Shown here: positions 12,291-24,572 of the stretch, piece by piece | Position numbering within the stretch: the stretch's first letter is position 1 | How the letters are laid out: each line of letters opens with the position of its first letter | From: Epiperipatus broadwayi | Lineage: Eukaryota; Onychophora; Udeonychophora; Euonychophora; Peripatidae | Reading direction: 5' to 3' | DNA length: 64,000 nt | Assembly: GCA_028023455.1 (NCBI GenBank) | Contig: JAQFVV010006311.1 | Coordinates: 2,650,147 to 2,714,146, forward strand | The notes under the pieces: generated by a model | Seen by the model: the letters and a program-made list of their open reading frames with translations, nothing else | The model's database searches: none | What the model was told of the DNA's origin: nothing | Made by a program: the position numbers and the translations under genes

Positions 12291-12992
12291 AATAGTTTAA
12301 TTTAAAAATAGAAATGTCTCAATATTTTATAAAATAAGATTATTGATTAATGTAAAATATTTGAATTAGTAATGTTCTTTTTTTCTCTTGTAGGCGTTAA
12401 CTAATTTTCCATTTAATTTAAATCGGTTATACCAGTAGTGAATGACATTTCAGATATAATGATTAAATGCTTATAAATAATTTCCAATCAAGAATATCTC
12501 CGGATATTCTATAAAATATGATGGATTTCATTAAAGAATACGAACAAAGTCTTCTTTCATGCTATTTTTTTTTTTTCATTTGTCCATTTTTTTTCCTCGA
12601 CATTTTTACTGTCTTCAATCGCGTATATAAGTAGTGCTGGCATAGAACTATCGTTATACGACTTAGTGCCATCGTTTATTTTTCTGCATCAACCCACAAT
12701 CAAATTGTGTGTTTGCACAACCAGTTATTTATTCTTTGATTGCTTCCATTCGATCTTTTTCTTTTTTTGCAAAAGTTCTCGGTTGAAAAAATTAAAGATA
12801 GTAGTAAATAAAATAATTGAATGGTTTGTTGTTGGGAATTTCATATGATAATCCGCATTAAGTTAGAGCATGAGAAATGTCAGACTTGAGCTGCGATCTG
12901 GACTCTATTAGTAAATCACTTAAGTTTAAGTTATTAGGATTTTGCAAGTTATATAATTAATAAAAAATGCACTTTGGAACTAGGTTTGAAAC
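12291..12992. other. AT-rich spacer
   Basis: Nothing recognised; the 60-codon frame at 12666 has no family features. Confidence 0.4.
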
Positions 12993-13006
12993 TGATTTTA
13001 TTCAGA

Positions 13007-13127
13007 TAAAACTCTGCATACAGTGCAAGCCGGAGTAATCAATGGATGCAGTACTATATGGAGAGTTTTGCCTGTTTTAATAACAGTTATGAGAAAGCAT
13101 AAGAAATGGTGATCATGTGATGTTTAA
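13007..13127. mobile_element. Short R1 foldback remnant with perfect target duplication
   Basis: A 121-bp insertion lies between two exact copies of TGATTTTATTCAGA (12993-13006 and 13128-13141). The left part is a - sense fragment that turns over into a + sense end running through GAGTTTTGCCTG to GATCATGTGATG. It lacks the hammerhead. It shows that even truncated copies insert as inverted units with a 14-bp duplication. Confidence 0.75.
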
Positions 13128-13141
13128 TGATTTTATTCAGA

Positions 13142-13840
13142 AAATGATGGTATGTGTGATAGTGCTAATTAGAAGCACCTCTTTCCATAGATGGGGAAAG
13201 ACATAGAATATGTTAAAATTGAGTCATCTTGGAAAATTAGGCTAAATTATTTTTCGTAATGGATTATTCGTTAAAATAATAAAAATAAATTGCAGAAATG
13301 ATGGTAAAATAGAAGGTAGTAATTATAATGCTATTTAAATTTAACTGAACAAGTAGATGGCTGCAAACCTATTTGAAAGGCCAGTAGACTACACACTGCA
13401 AAGATCAAATTGGTATATTGTCTTCTATTATTGTTATATGATATTTATTAGAGAAGTTAATCCTTTATTTCTTTTTGGATAGGTTATAACATAGAATATT
13501 ATTTGTTATGTATTAAAAAAACTATAAATTTTATTGAATTTACATTTTACAATTAATAATTCAAATAGAATGAATATTTCAATGAAATCTGTATTTAAGA
13601 TTAAGCATATAAAAAATTCTAATTATTCAGTGATTGCCTGAGCATATGCATACCACTCCGGGTCGTAATTAAATAAACAACAAAACTGATTGTATTTTAC
13701 TCATAATATATATATACTGATAAACAAACTAAATATTAATCCTTGAGAAGATAGTCTCTAAGGTGAACATCTTTTATGTGTAAATTTTATTTCTGAATAC
13801 GCATTACTTGGGACTAAAATCTACATCTGATTTTCCATGC
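13142..13840. other. AT-rich spacer
   Basis: Nothing recognised between the R1 remnant and LINE-B. Confidence 0.4.
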
Positions 13841-15440
13841 GATGTGATGCACCGTGACTTCTTATCAGGAATCTCTCGGCAACTATGTCCAGAAAAATCT
13901 GTTAGCCACTTTACCTTCCCTTTCCATTCCCCACCCTAAGTTTCACCCTATCCTGCTCCATCCCATTTTCACAACATAATCTTTGTCAATTCCATGGCCT
14001 TTACATCTAAATCCCCCTTATCTGTTCCCAAACCCAGCATACAAACCAATAATTCACTTTCTGTATAATCACTTTGTTTATATTTAGTCTTTCATAACTT
14101 CATTATTTGTACTCTTTTTGCTTTCAAGCATTTACATTGAATTAACAGATGCCTAATATTTTTTATATCTTCCTTACATAACTTGCAGACTAAATCACCC
14201 ATATTTTTCCATTTATATGTATATTCCCTTGTTGCTAAAGATCCTGTTCAGGTCTTAAACAGTAAACTACTTTTCTTGCTATTATCATAAATTAACTCGC
14301 TCCCAATGTTCTGTTTACTTCTATACATATCTAAACTCTTTTTACTCTCCACACTAATTTCCTGCTCTTTATTAATGCATCTATTCTTCTATCCCATTCC
14401 TTACCACTATAACACTCAACAATCCTAATACAATCATCCCACCTCTTGTACAAGTGTACTGATATAAATTCTTTATCCAAATCTTCTGCATACCGTATTA
14501 CCTTTCTCACCTTGTTGCCTAATCCTTTACTCATAACCCAGTTTTGGCTATTCTTTTATTATCCATAAACTGCAATCTACTGAACATTTTCATTTTGCCT
14601 TTTGCATTTCTCATATAAAAACTGACCATCCCATTTCTCCTTGAATTGCCTCCTGTCCACACCTCTGCATCTAATGCATGTCTTTTTGTTTTCCTTTCTA
14701 CTTTTTCTAAGTAATCTAATACCCTTTACTAACACATAACACATCATTGCCATATGTTAACTTTGCTATTGCCACTCCCTTCCATACAATTCTAGATACA
14801 TCATATTTATTATATGAAACCATTATTAACTTCTTTATCAATCCCTTTATTTTTCTTTGCTTCATTTATCAATTTTTTTCTCCCATTCAACCAAGCAATT
14901 TTTCTGATTACTGAAGATGATTCCCAAATTACTATATCTATTCACCTCACTTAATTTTATATCTCCCAATAAAAATTCCTTATCTTCTCTTTCCATCCAT
15001 ATTTGATTTTTCTTCACTAAATTTTTTCCCCCATCTCTTTACCCACCCTTGTGCCTGTCCTCAGCATAACTTTCATATCTTCTCCTCTTTCTGCACACAA
15101 AAAGATATCACCCACAAAAAAAGACCTGACAAAGTATATACTCCCTTGCCACCTGTTAACAGCATCTCTATCCCTTTTCTAGTCTTTCTATTGCTCTCTC
15201 ATTTCATACAAATACAACAAAAACAAAATAGGTGACATAGGGCATCCTTATCTTAGTTGAAGATTCTATATCCCCTAATTGATATATATATAGTAATTAT
15301 TTTCATATAATTTCTTAATAATATCCACTAAAACTTCATCTATTCCCAAATTTGCTAAACTTATCCATAATCTATTTCTATTTACTCTATCATATGCCTT
15401 CTCTATACACGATAACTCCATCTGCTGATGCTTTTTAGTG
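13841..15440 (-). pseudogene. LINE-B reverse transcriptase copy
   Basis: Decayed - strand reading with EKAYDRVNRNRLW (motif A, about 15380-15420), GCPMSPILF (motif B, about 15220-15240), FVGDIFLCAER (altered catalytic box, about 15090-15110), the RWDDC-R-VECYSGKEWDRRI block (about 14360-14470) and the LVCKLCKE zinc finger (about 14190). Sense tail ends in ATCACATCG. Stops and frameshifts throughout. Confidence 0.65.
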
Positions 15441-15579
15441 TGTGTGTGTGTTCTATGTCTATATAATTAATTTGATATACAATTTAAGTTCAGTACATGT
15501 TAATTTCATGTAAATTTTGCTAAAACAAATAATTATTTGAATGTGTAGTGATTATTTTCTATAGTAAAACTTTATTCAA

Positions 15580-15915
15580 ACCACTAAACATCACATGATC
15601 ACCATTTTTTATGCTTACGCAAGCTGTTTACACAGAGGCAAAATTCTTCAAACAGTAGTGCCCCTCAAAGCTTTATAGTTAGCTAATAGGGTAAAAGATG
15701 GCTGCTGGAGGGTTGCATTAGATCCTAAGATCTAGGTGCAGTGCTCTCAGATCCAAGGCTTTTCACTGATAAAGGCCACAAGGTAGAAACTAGTCTGGGG
15801 ATATTGGCTGAGTAGGCATTGGATAAGAATTTTATTCACAAACCTTGTATCCCTTGATTATTTTGAATTTCACTGCATGGCGCTATTGTATGGAAAGTTT
15901 TACCTCTGTGTAAAA
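15580..15915. mobile_element. R1 copy with short inverted left end
   Basis: It begins with about 80 bp in - sense (ACATCACATGATCACC to ACAGTAGTGCC) and then switches to a + sense arm through 15915. The + arm has a hammerhead-like block (15753-15807) with CTGATAA, AGGCC-ACAA-GG and GAAAC, then GTC; the core G8 is lost. Flanks share a GTAAAACT motif, with an imperfect continuation as a possible target duplication. Confidence 0.6.
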
Positions 15916-15959
15916 CTATTTATTTACAATATCATATATATTAAAGGTAAATGTTATAA

Positions 15960-16640
15960 AGACTAAAGTAATATTCACTGGATTTTCTCAAAAGAAATAG
16001 TTTGATGAGATCTACTAGAAGTTAACAACTACAAACATTTTGGTCAGATTATTACTACAGATGGAAACATAATGGATGAAATTAATTATAAAATTAAACA
16101 TGTCTGGAGTGCATTTGGTAGAAATAATTTAATGGAAAAAGGAAATAAGCCTATGTATTTAGAAAAGGTTGTTAATAAATATGTTACCAGTTTTTACTTA
16201 TAGATTTGAGACTTGGACAATTAACAGAAGAGCAATACAGAAACTTTACACCACTCAACAAATTATGGAGAGATATGTTAGGAGTAACAAGAAGAGATTG
16301 AAAATTAAATACATGGGTGAAAAAACAAACAAGTGTTACTAACATTATTGAGAGAATTAAGAGACTGAAATGGAATTGGGCTGGCCATATTGTTAGAAGA
16401 AATGATAATAGATGGACAGTTGAAATCTTAAACTGGATTCCAAGTGATTGTATAAGATCTAGAAAGAGATCATATTGTGAGATGGATGGATGAGATAAAG
16501 TGTACTCGGGTGATCTGGAGAAGAGAGGCTAGAGATCAAAGAAGGATTGAACTTGGAGAGATCATCCTGCAGTGGATCAATAATGGTTGAAAATAATGAT
16601 ATACATATATATCTGCACATTAAATTTTTTCTAACACTAT
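15960..16640 (+). pseudogene. LINE-A 3' end fragment
   Basis: Decayed + strand reading with RLKWNWAGHIVRRNDNRWT at about 16350-16420, the C-terminal block of RTE-like endonuclease-reverse transcriptases, followed by a GAGATGGATGGATG-type tail coding region. Same family as the 54.5 kb copy. Multiple stops. Confidence 0.6.
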
Positions 16641-16835
16641 ACACATTTCAATTCTTCCCCTCACTCTAGAAAATTAATTTTTATTTCACAAAAAATGATC
16701 TTGATATCTTTGAGGTTTCTGCCATACTTGGGCATGCTTGGTAGTTTTCTCTTCCAGAAAAGGTTGCTTTTTTTTTAAAAAAAAAAAGGATTGAACTTTA
16801 TTGAATACAAAATGTTTTAAAAGGTAAACATTGAT

Positions 16836-17260
16836 TTACATATTATAATATAGAAATTTTAAATGATACATTGTATTTTTGTCTATAGCATTTCTAAAAT
16901 TGACCAACCTTTGAAGACCTAAAGCATTAATATATGATATGATTAACTATTAAAAGTAAAGCTATGTTACAATTGGGAATTATCTGTAAAGTCTAGAGTT
17001 CAAATATGAATAGCGTTTTACGAGTACAATATTGAGACATCCAATTTGCGGTATTAATATAGAGATTTAAAATGATACGTTATATTTTTTGTCCATAGCA
17101 TTTCCAAAAATTGACCAACTTGTGAAGACTCAAAGTATTAGTCCATGAGAGGATTAACTATTAAAAGTAAATCTATGTTACAATAGGAATTTTACATAAA
17201 AGTCTACAGTTCAAATATGAATAGCATTTTAAGAGTACAATATTGAGAAGTCCAATTTGG
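16836..17260. repeat. Two-copy tandem duplication of about 210 bp
   Basis: Unit 1 (16836-17044) and unit 2 (17045-17255) share ordered blocks: AATATAGA-ATTT, AAATGATAC, ATAGCATTTC, GATTAACTATTAAAAGTAAA, GTTCAAATATGAATAGC and ACAATATTGAGA. About 85-90 per cent similar by eye. No coding potential. Confidence 0.6.
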
Positions 17261-17263
17261 GGT

Positions 17264-18019
17264 AGATAAGTTTAGGAATAGGAAAACACTTGAGATAACA
17301 TAAAATATGGGCTAAATCTAATCAACTGTTCAGTTCTCCAAAATGACCTCAAATATCGTTACAGGGGAGCAATTCAGAATACTTTGGTAAAATTATGGAG
17401 AACAAAGAAAAAAAACAAGATTTGAAAAGACTGCTGATATCCATTCTAATCCGCCATGAGAAGCTATATAAACATCGAAAGGCCAAACCCACCAATAACA
17501 TTAAAAATAGTAGAAATAAATAAGATGATTTACTTGCAATTATAATCATTAGGCCAAACTGCAGCTTACTTAGAAACAATCCATGGATATAATTATTTAT
17601 AAGAATAATGCTAAAAAAACGGCTATAATTAATGTTATTTTTTTCTTTACTAGTGAATGAGAAAGACCAATGTCAAAAATGATCCCCACAGCACCCTCAT
17701 CCTAGCTTTCATCTTCAAAAGAACTAGGATTTAGGCTCCCACCTCCTCCCCCTCCCTGACAACCAGATGCCCTCACTCACTCAGCAAACTGAGTGAAATG
17801 AAGAATTTTCATTAAAAGGTAAAATTATTGTAGAAATCTTTTGAAATTTCAATGGCTGTCATATAATTTGCACAGAATTTTTGTAAAGGTTGAAAATTTT
17901 TTTACTTGTGATAACGTGTTGACATAACTTGTATATGAAAAGAGAGCTAAGAATTAAATAGGAATAGTTTTAGAGAAAATTAATTCCCTAAACTAAGAAA
18001 AAAGGAACTAAAATGGGGA
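17264..18019. other. Spacer with a C-rich island at 17680-17800
   Basis: About 120 bases with CCACCTCCTCCCCCTCCCTG and CCCCACAGCACCCTCATCC stand out from the AT-rich background. No ORF or splice sites are convincing. May be part of an untranslated exon or an unrecognised repeat. Confidence 0.35.
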
Positions 18020-19440
18020 GCCAGAAACATGTGATGTGATGTATTTTGGCTTCTTCTTAAACAATGTCAAGAATATCTCAGCAATTATGCCTAGATAAAC
18101 CTGTTACCCACTTTATTTTCCATTCCCCACTCTAAGTCTTCCTATATTCTTCCCCATCCCATTTCCACAACATAATCTTTGTCAACTCTATGGTCTTTAT
18201 ATCTAAATCCCCCTTATGTTTCGCAACCCCAGAATAAAAACCAATAACTCACTTTCTGTATAATCACTTTGTTCATATCTATTCTCCCATAACTTCATTA
18301 TCTGTAACCTTTCTGCTTTCAAACATTTACATTCAATCAACAGATGCCTAATATTTTTTATACTTCCTTACACAATTTGCACACTAACTCATCCATAGTT
18401 TTCCATTTACATGTACATTCTCTTGTTGCTAAAGATCCCATTCGAGCCTTAAACAGTAAACTACTTTTCTTACTATTATCATAAATTAACTCGCATCCAA
18501 TGTTCTGTTTACTTCTATTTATATTTAAACTCATCTTACCCTCCATACTAGTTCTCCATCTCTCCAACTCCCTATTTTTTATTAATGCTTCTATTCTTTT
18601 ATCTCATTCCTTATCACTATAACACTCAACAATCCTCCTAACACAATCATCCCACCTTTTATACAAGTATACTGATATAAATTCTTTATCCAAATCTTTT
18701 GCATACCACATTACCTTTGTCACCCATCTTATTACCAGCCCTTTACTCATAACCCAATTAAACACTATTTTGGCTATTCTTTTACTATCCATAAACTGCA
18801 ACCTACCAAACATTTTCATTTTACTTTTTGCATCTCTCATATAAAAACTTGACTATCCCATTTCTCCTTGAATTGCCTCCTTTGCTGTACATATCTCTGC
18901 ATCTAATGCATGTCTTCCTACTTCCTTTTGTACTTTCTCTAAATAATCTAAAACCCTTTTACTAACACATAATGCATCATTACCATATGTTAACCCTACT
19001 ACTGCAACACCCTTCCATACAATTCTGGCCACATCATGTGTATTATATAAAAATACTCTTAATTTCTTTACCAAACCCTTTCTTTTCTTTGCTTCATTTA
19101 CCAATTTTTTTTCCCATTCATCCAAGCAATTTTCCTGATTACATAAGATGATTCCCAAATACCTATATCTATCCACCACACTTAACTTTATATCTCCCAA
19201 TGAAAATTCTACATCTTCTCTTTTCCCAGTATTAACCATCATTATCATTGATTTTTCTTCACTAAATTTAATCCCTGTCTCTTTACCCACCCTTGCACAT
19301 GTCCGCAACATAATTTCCATATCTTCTCTTTCTGCACACAAAAAGATATCATTCGCAAAAAAAGACCTGACAAAGTATATACTCCCTTGCCACCTATTAA
19401 CAGTAAACTTTATATAAAGCAGAGTCAACTGGCATTCTTG
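18020..19440 (-). pseudogene. LINE-B reverse transcriptase copy, best preserved
   Basis: The 191-codon open stretch at 18853-19428 covers the catalytic region (FFANDIFLCAERED, where the family should have two aspartates), KFSEEKS and YRYLGI, and the thumb with AKEAIQGEMG. Downstream pieces at 18604-18840 and 18358-18567 continue the connection domain. The N of FAND replaces a catalytic Asp, so it is inactive. The 5' end abuts a Gypsy fragment. Confidence 0.68.
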
Positions 19441-19489
19441 GCTCCCTCTAGTGGACTTTGAAAGGTTGCTTTGAGGGAAATAAATCTAC

Positions 19490-20160
19490 TTTTGCCAAAA
19501 TCTCTAATTCCTTTAACAAATCATTTTTCTTAGATAAGTGATTCTCATTATTTATAGTTAACTTCAGCAGCACTTCAGCTGTATCACTATTTTCTTCTTT
19601 TAGTGATGTAATATCACTTAATTTTGGGATTAGCTCTAACCCTTGGTTCTCCTGATGATTCTACATAGCAAACTCTCAAATGATTCTTACATCTCATTCT
19701 TCTACCATTTGATGTTTGCACTTCTCTTAATTATCTAGAAATAATGTTAGTTATTACTCCTGGACACCATTTTCTCTTTAGTATATCGTTTATCCAGGCT
19801 GTATCATTAACTTTATAGTTTTGTTCATCCAAGTCAATTTGCCTCAGTTAAAGCTTCATTAATATCACTTTATGAAGTTTTTTTTAGTACCTGTTTCAAA
19901 TACTGTGCTGTTTTCTCTGCCAGGCTCATTATATTCTGGAAGATAGAAGATGTTAAAACATGGCAAACTTTTTTAGTTATTAATAAGTCTTTAAATAAAT
20001 CAGATGTGAAAACAGTTCCATTATCTGAAACAATAATTTTAGAGTAGCCATGATACACAAAAATTTCCTTTAAAACTTTCTGAGTGTGTTCCATACTTCT
20101 GCTCTTAACTTTTTTGTAACCTGTAATTTTGACCATCTATCAATATCAAAAATATATCTA
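19490..20160 (-). pseudogene. Gypsy-type integrase fragment
   Basis: An 88-codon open stretch (19870-20136) reads into the integrase core with IIVSDNGTVFTSDLF, containing the second catalytic Asp (VSDNG). Left of it a broken frame gives the post-integrase region (WCPGVIT and RRMRC-HLR), as in Gypsy/K02A2.6-like polyproteins. The catalytic Glu region is damaged. Adjoins LINE-B on the left. Confidence 0.65.
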
Positions 20161-20262
20161 AAAGTGTGTGTCTTTGCAGATGGGGACATTTCATGTTCCA
20201 AAATAATATTATTCAGCTATTTACATTTAGGATTATTTAAAAAAGAATCAAGATTTTTTTTC

Positions 20263-20760
20263 TTATTCCTGCATAAATACTATATCTTGTATTGGAGAGG
20301 GAAGTATTCATTTATTATTATTAACACTCGCAAAAGCGTATGCACAATTAGCTTGAAAGGCTGATATTTGAATGTAATACAATTGTAAACATGCGCTATA
20401 TAAAAATAAATGCTTATTTATATATGATTAAGTTTCAGTTAGAGTGACGTTTAGTAAATTCTAGACAATTTCACCGATGTCATTCATTCAGACATCGTAT
20501 ATAGTAATTTAAAGTGAGTGATTCATCCTCACATTTTCTTTGCCAGTACTTCAGATTTGCTCATATATAAGCATTTGAGTTGTAGGAATAAATGGATTCA
20601 TTTTATTCCTGCATAAATACTATATCTCGTATTGGAGAGGGAAGTATTCATTTATTATTATTAACACTCGCAAAAGCGTATGCACAATTAGCTTGAAAGG
20701 CTGATATTTGAATGTAATACAATTGTAAACATGTGCTATATAAAAATAAATGCTTATTTA
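20263..20760. repeat. 158-bp direct repeats 340 bp apart
   Basis: 20263-20420 and 20603-20760 are the same length and differ at only two positions seen by eye. The 182 bp between them is unique here. This may be a terminal-repeat miniature element or 1.5 copies of a 340-bp tandem monomer. No LTR-type TG/CA ends are found. Confidence 0.65.
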
Positions 20761-22259
20761 CAATATGCTTAAAGAAAATGTGTTTTCATCTTGGAAGGAT
20801 AATAAATTAAACATGGAATTTGGAAAATAAAATGTAAGATTTATAAGCAGAAGGTCAATGACTAACCAGAACGTTTAAAAATATATAGTGGGTTAAAACT
20901 TCAAAAAAAATATAGTCATTTCAATTTTTATTTCATACTTTGAAAATGAAAATTATATGAAAACTTGAAAAAAGTATATACATTTTAGTCTTGGATGATA
21001 CTTTTTTGTATTATTTTGATCAAATGGTTTAAGCCTATACAATGTATTAAAAATTTATAAGATGATTTTTAACATAAAGATATCTAAGTTAATGAAATTA
21101 AATTATATTTTTTAAACACAAAAATAAAAAAACTTACAGAACCTGGTAAAATAAATAAGAGATTTTAAGCTATGAAAGATCAAAACTGTCAGATTTTTTG
21201 ATGGGGAGAGGGATATCTGGACGCATAAAGTTGTACTAACTGATCTTGAACATGCTTCTATTTTTCAGTTTATAAAAATAAGGGATAAAAAAGACTGCAA
21301 TAATTGTTGTGGAATATTATTATTATTATGGAATATAGTTGCTATTGAATATATTATATTGATTTCTGATCGGAAACTCATTGCAGTTTTAGAGAATTAA
21401 GAGACATTGTAGACATGGTTTTTGATGTCAAGCAAATACAAAAAAAAAGTAAGGAAAGTCTGATTTATATATATTTTTATCAATTTGGTCAAAACTTCTT
21501 ATTCTATTAGCATTTAAAATTATCTAGTTATTACTAAATTTTTAATATTATATAGTTGCTAGATAAAATGAGTGACAGCATTATTCTGGCTGTTAGTAAG
21601 CCTTATGTGTATTACTCCACCTTTGTTCTCCATTTTAATGATGTGACATAAGTTTGATAGAATAGTTTTAATTTTAAGTCATTATACAATTCTATATAAG
21701 AAAGTATGAGGATTTAAATCTTGGGGATAATGGGTGTTATGAATAACATCATTAATTACTGAGTATCTTAACTAATAATGGTCATACTGGGTATCCAGTC
21801 ATATTTTTCTGACCATTTCCCATCAAACATTTCTAAGTACAGAGACTGTCTATCTCTTGCCACTATAGATGTTGTTTATTTATTTAAAACATATCTGCCA
21901 CACTACAGGTTAAGATATTAATTTAAAAGATAAACTACAGAATGTACTTAATATTTTGAATACTATTTTATGAAAGCTTGAATTTTTTGAAAATTAATTA
22001 CTAAACTAAATTTTTCAAAAAACTTCAAGCCCTTTATCAGTCAAAAATAGTTAACAGATTGAAAATATGAATCACTTCAAAATTTTAGTAAAAAGTTTCA
22101 ATTGAATATTGAGTTGTATATTGATTCTAATGTACTGCATCTGCATTGAACAAGTAAAAAAATGGAGTATTTAATCATAATGATATAATTATAGTAATTA
22201 ATATAATCGTATCATTTACATAAAAATACTGGGAAAATTTCAATCAAAAGACTAAATTG
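20761..22259. other. AT-rich spacer
   Basis: No gene, repeat or motif recognised. Confidence 0.4.
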
Positions 22260-22414
22260 GTAGATATTTAATTTGATGGTTATGATGCTATTGAATCTAC
22301 TTTTGTAAAGCCACATCTTCATTAGATTAGGCATGTGGACTGAACAAACAGTGTGACTTCCTAAAATAGTATGTTAAAGTAAACTTAAGCTAATTTTTAT
22401 AAGAAAGACAGATA
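22260..22414 (+). pseudogene. LINE-C C-terminal fragment, left part
   Basis: Reads roughly as LIRHM/GH-type block and continues at 22985-23160 across the R1 insertion (IVYIKIIS then LIALIEKIW). Aligns with the second copy at 48.7-48.9 kb. C-terminal end of a common animal endonuclease-reverse transcriptase. Confidence 0.45.
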
Positions 22415-22924
22415 ATAAGAGTACCAAACTGTCCATACAGTAGTCTCACCAAGTGCAACAAGCCTTTGTAATCAATGGTTGCAGGAAAGTTTGTACATAT
22501 AATTCTTTTCTAGTGCCTACTCATCCACCATCCCCAGACTAGTTTCTAGCTTATGACTGTCATCGATGAGGGGCCTTGGATTTGAGAGCATCACTCTTAG
22601 ATCTTAGGATGTAATACAACTCCCCAGCAGTCATCTTTTACCTATTTGGTTAACTATAAAGCTAGGCACCCAAAATGAAATGTAGCTTTATAGTTAGCTG
22701 TTGAAGGGTTGCTTTGGATCCCAAGATATAGGTGTAGTACTTTCATATCCAATACTTCTCACTGATAAAAACTACAAGCTATAAATTAGTCTGGGGATAT
22801 TGGATAAATAGACATTAGATATAAGTTTTACATGCAAATCTTCCTGAATCCATTGATTAAGAAGGCTTAAACTTGGTCCTCTGCTATATGGAGAATTTAA
22901 TACTCTTATTAACAGTATGTGCAA

Positions 22925-22972
<48 letters not shown>

Positions 22973-22984
22973 GTAATCATGTGA
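22415..22984. mobile_element. R1 foldback inserted in LINE-C
   Basis: A - sense arm (22415-about 22680) and a + sense arm (about 22681-22984) lie between AGAAAGACAGATA (22402-22414) and AGAAAGGCAGATA (22985-22997), a 13-bp target duplication with one change. LINE-C continues on both sides, so the insertion is nested. The right arm contains a (TA)n expansion at about 22928-22970, where the family normally reads GCATA. Hammerhead cores are near-intact but mutated: CGATGA on the - strand and CTGATAA on the + strand. Confidence 0.75.
22928..22970. repeat. (TA)n microsatellite
   Basis: About 20 TA units inside the right arm of an R1 foldback, where the family has GCATA. Confidence 0.9.
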
Positions 22985-23160
22985 AGAAAGGCAGATATTG
23001 TTTATATCAAAATAATTTCAAATACACTAGTAAGAGGTATAATATTGATTGCTCTTATTGAAAAGATATGGTAAAATATATAATATCATGGAACCTACAT
23101 ATAGTTATGGTGGTGAAGTTTCTCAGCAAATAAAGTTTTCTGAAGAAAGTGATTTATGTA
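22985..23160 (+). pseudogene. LINE-C C-terminal fragment, right part
   Basis: Continuation of the fragment at 22260-22414; shares a TTGATTGCT-TATTGAAAAGATATG stretch with 48860-48900 and a block near GTTTCTCAGCAAATAAAG with 48940-48960. Confidence 0.45.
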
Positions 23161-23176
23161 GATATATTTTATGTTT

Positions 23177-24558
23177 AAACAGAGGCAAAACTCTCCATAC
23201 GTCAGTGTCATCCAATGTAAACCAAAGTAATCAATGGATGCAAGAAGATCTGGGTATAAAATCCCTATCCAATGCCTATTCTTCCATTATTCACAGACTA
23301 GTTTCTAGTTTGTGGCTTTCATTGGTGAGGAGATTTGGATCTGATAGCAATGTTCCTAGATCTTAGAATATTATGCAACTCTCTAGTAGCCATCTTTTGC
23401 CTATTTAGTTTACTATAAAGTTCTGAGCCTAAAATGAATACATAATAATGTTTAAGCTCATTCTCTTGTATAATAAGATCTGAATCCAATTCAGCATCTA
23501 TACATTTTGTTGTCTTTGGTTTTTTAATAACTATAGTCAACGTCATTCAATCAAGCAGGATTCATATTAAGCTATTAAAATCATATGATCATCATTTCCT
23601 ATGCATACATAAGCTGTTAAAATGACAACACTCTCCATAAAGTAGTGTCACCCAGTGTAAGTCAGAGTAATCAATGTATGCAAGAAGGTTTGTGCATAAA
23701 CTCCATACCTAGTGCTTAATCATCCAATATCCATAGACTAGTTGTGGTTTTCATCAATGAGAGTCTTGGATCTGAGAGGGCTGTACTTAGATCCTAGGAT
23801 CTAATCAACCCTCTTGCAGCCACTTTTTATCCATTTAGTTAACTATAAAGCTACAAGTCCAAAATGAAAACATAATAATGTTTCAATCCAAGTTCATTCA
23901 CTTGTATAGTCAGATAGATTTGAACCCAGTTTAGCATCTATACATTTTGGTGTCTTTGGTTCTTTAATAACTGTAGTCTTCTTTAATAACTATAGTCACC
24001 ATCATTTCATCAGGAAGTATTGGTATTAAAGTATTAACATCATATGATTACCATTTTCTATGTTCACACAAACTATTAAAACAATATGGCCATGCACTGC
24101 AAACAAGAGTAATCAATAAATTAAAAAAAGTTTGTGCATAAAATCCTGCTCAATGATGTGATAGTGACTATGGTTATTAAAGAAACAAATACACCAAAAT
24201 ATATAGGGCTAAACTGGGTTTAGATCTACCTGATTATATAAGTGAATGAGTTTGGATTGAAACATATTTTGAACTCATAGTTTTATTATTAACTGAATAG
24301 GTAAAAGGTGGCTGTTAGAGGTTTGCATTAGATCCTAAGATTTAGGTGCAGTGCTGTCAGATTCAAAGCTCTTCACTGAAAAAAATCACAAGACGAAGCT
24401 AGTCTGGAGATATTGGATGAGTAAGCACTAGCTAGGAATTTTATATACAAACTTTGCATCATTGATTACTCTGGCTTGCACTGGGTGACTCTAATGTATG
24501 GAGAGTTTTATCTCTGTTTTTAACAGATTGTGCAAGTATAGGAAATGATGATTATGTG
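23177..24558. mobile_element. Large R1 element: - sense tandem copies plus + sense arm
   Basis: - sense monomers start near 23184 and 23624 (period about 440) with a truncated third near 24085. They are followed by a + sense arm from about 24155 to 24558. Candidate flanking repeats are ATATATTTTATGTTT on the left (about 23162-23176) and ATATATGTATGTTT on the right (about 24559-24572). This is the longest R1 array in the window and shows tandem and inverted organisation together. Its ribozyme cores are all mutated (for instance CTGAAAA in the + arm at about 24380). Confidence 0.7.
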
Positions 24559-24572
24559 ATATATGTATGTTT

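Noticed and set aside
18010-18040. Shared ATCACAT motif at the LINE-B 3' end and at one R1 end as evidence of mobilisation by LINE-B
   Set aside because: The match is short, and in R1 the motif is in the opposite orientation relative to the ribozyme sense; not enough to claim a link.
20421-20602. Hammerhead-like hairpin on the - strand (CGATGTC loop GACATCG followed by GTGAAATTGTC)
   Set aside because: The invariant CTGATGA is absent (CTATATA in its place, four changes), so it cannot be called a hammerhead, although flanking AAATT/AATTT pairing is suggestive.
22873-23061. ORF with an Ile-Tyr repeat
   Set aside because: It is the translation of a (TA)n microsatellite within an R1 element.
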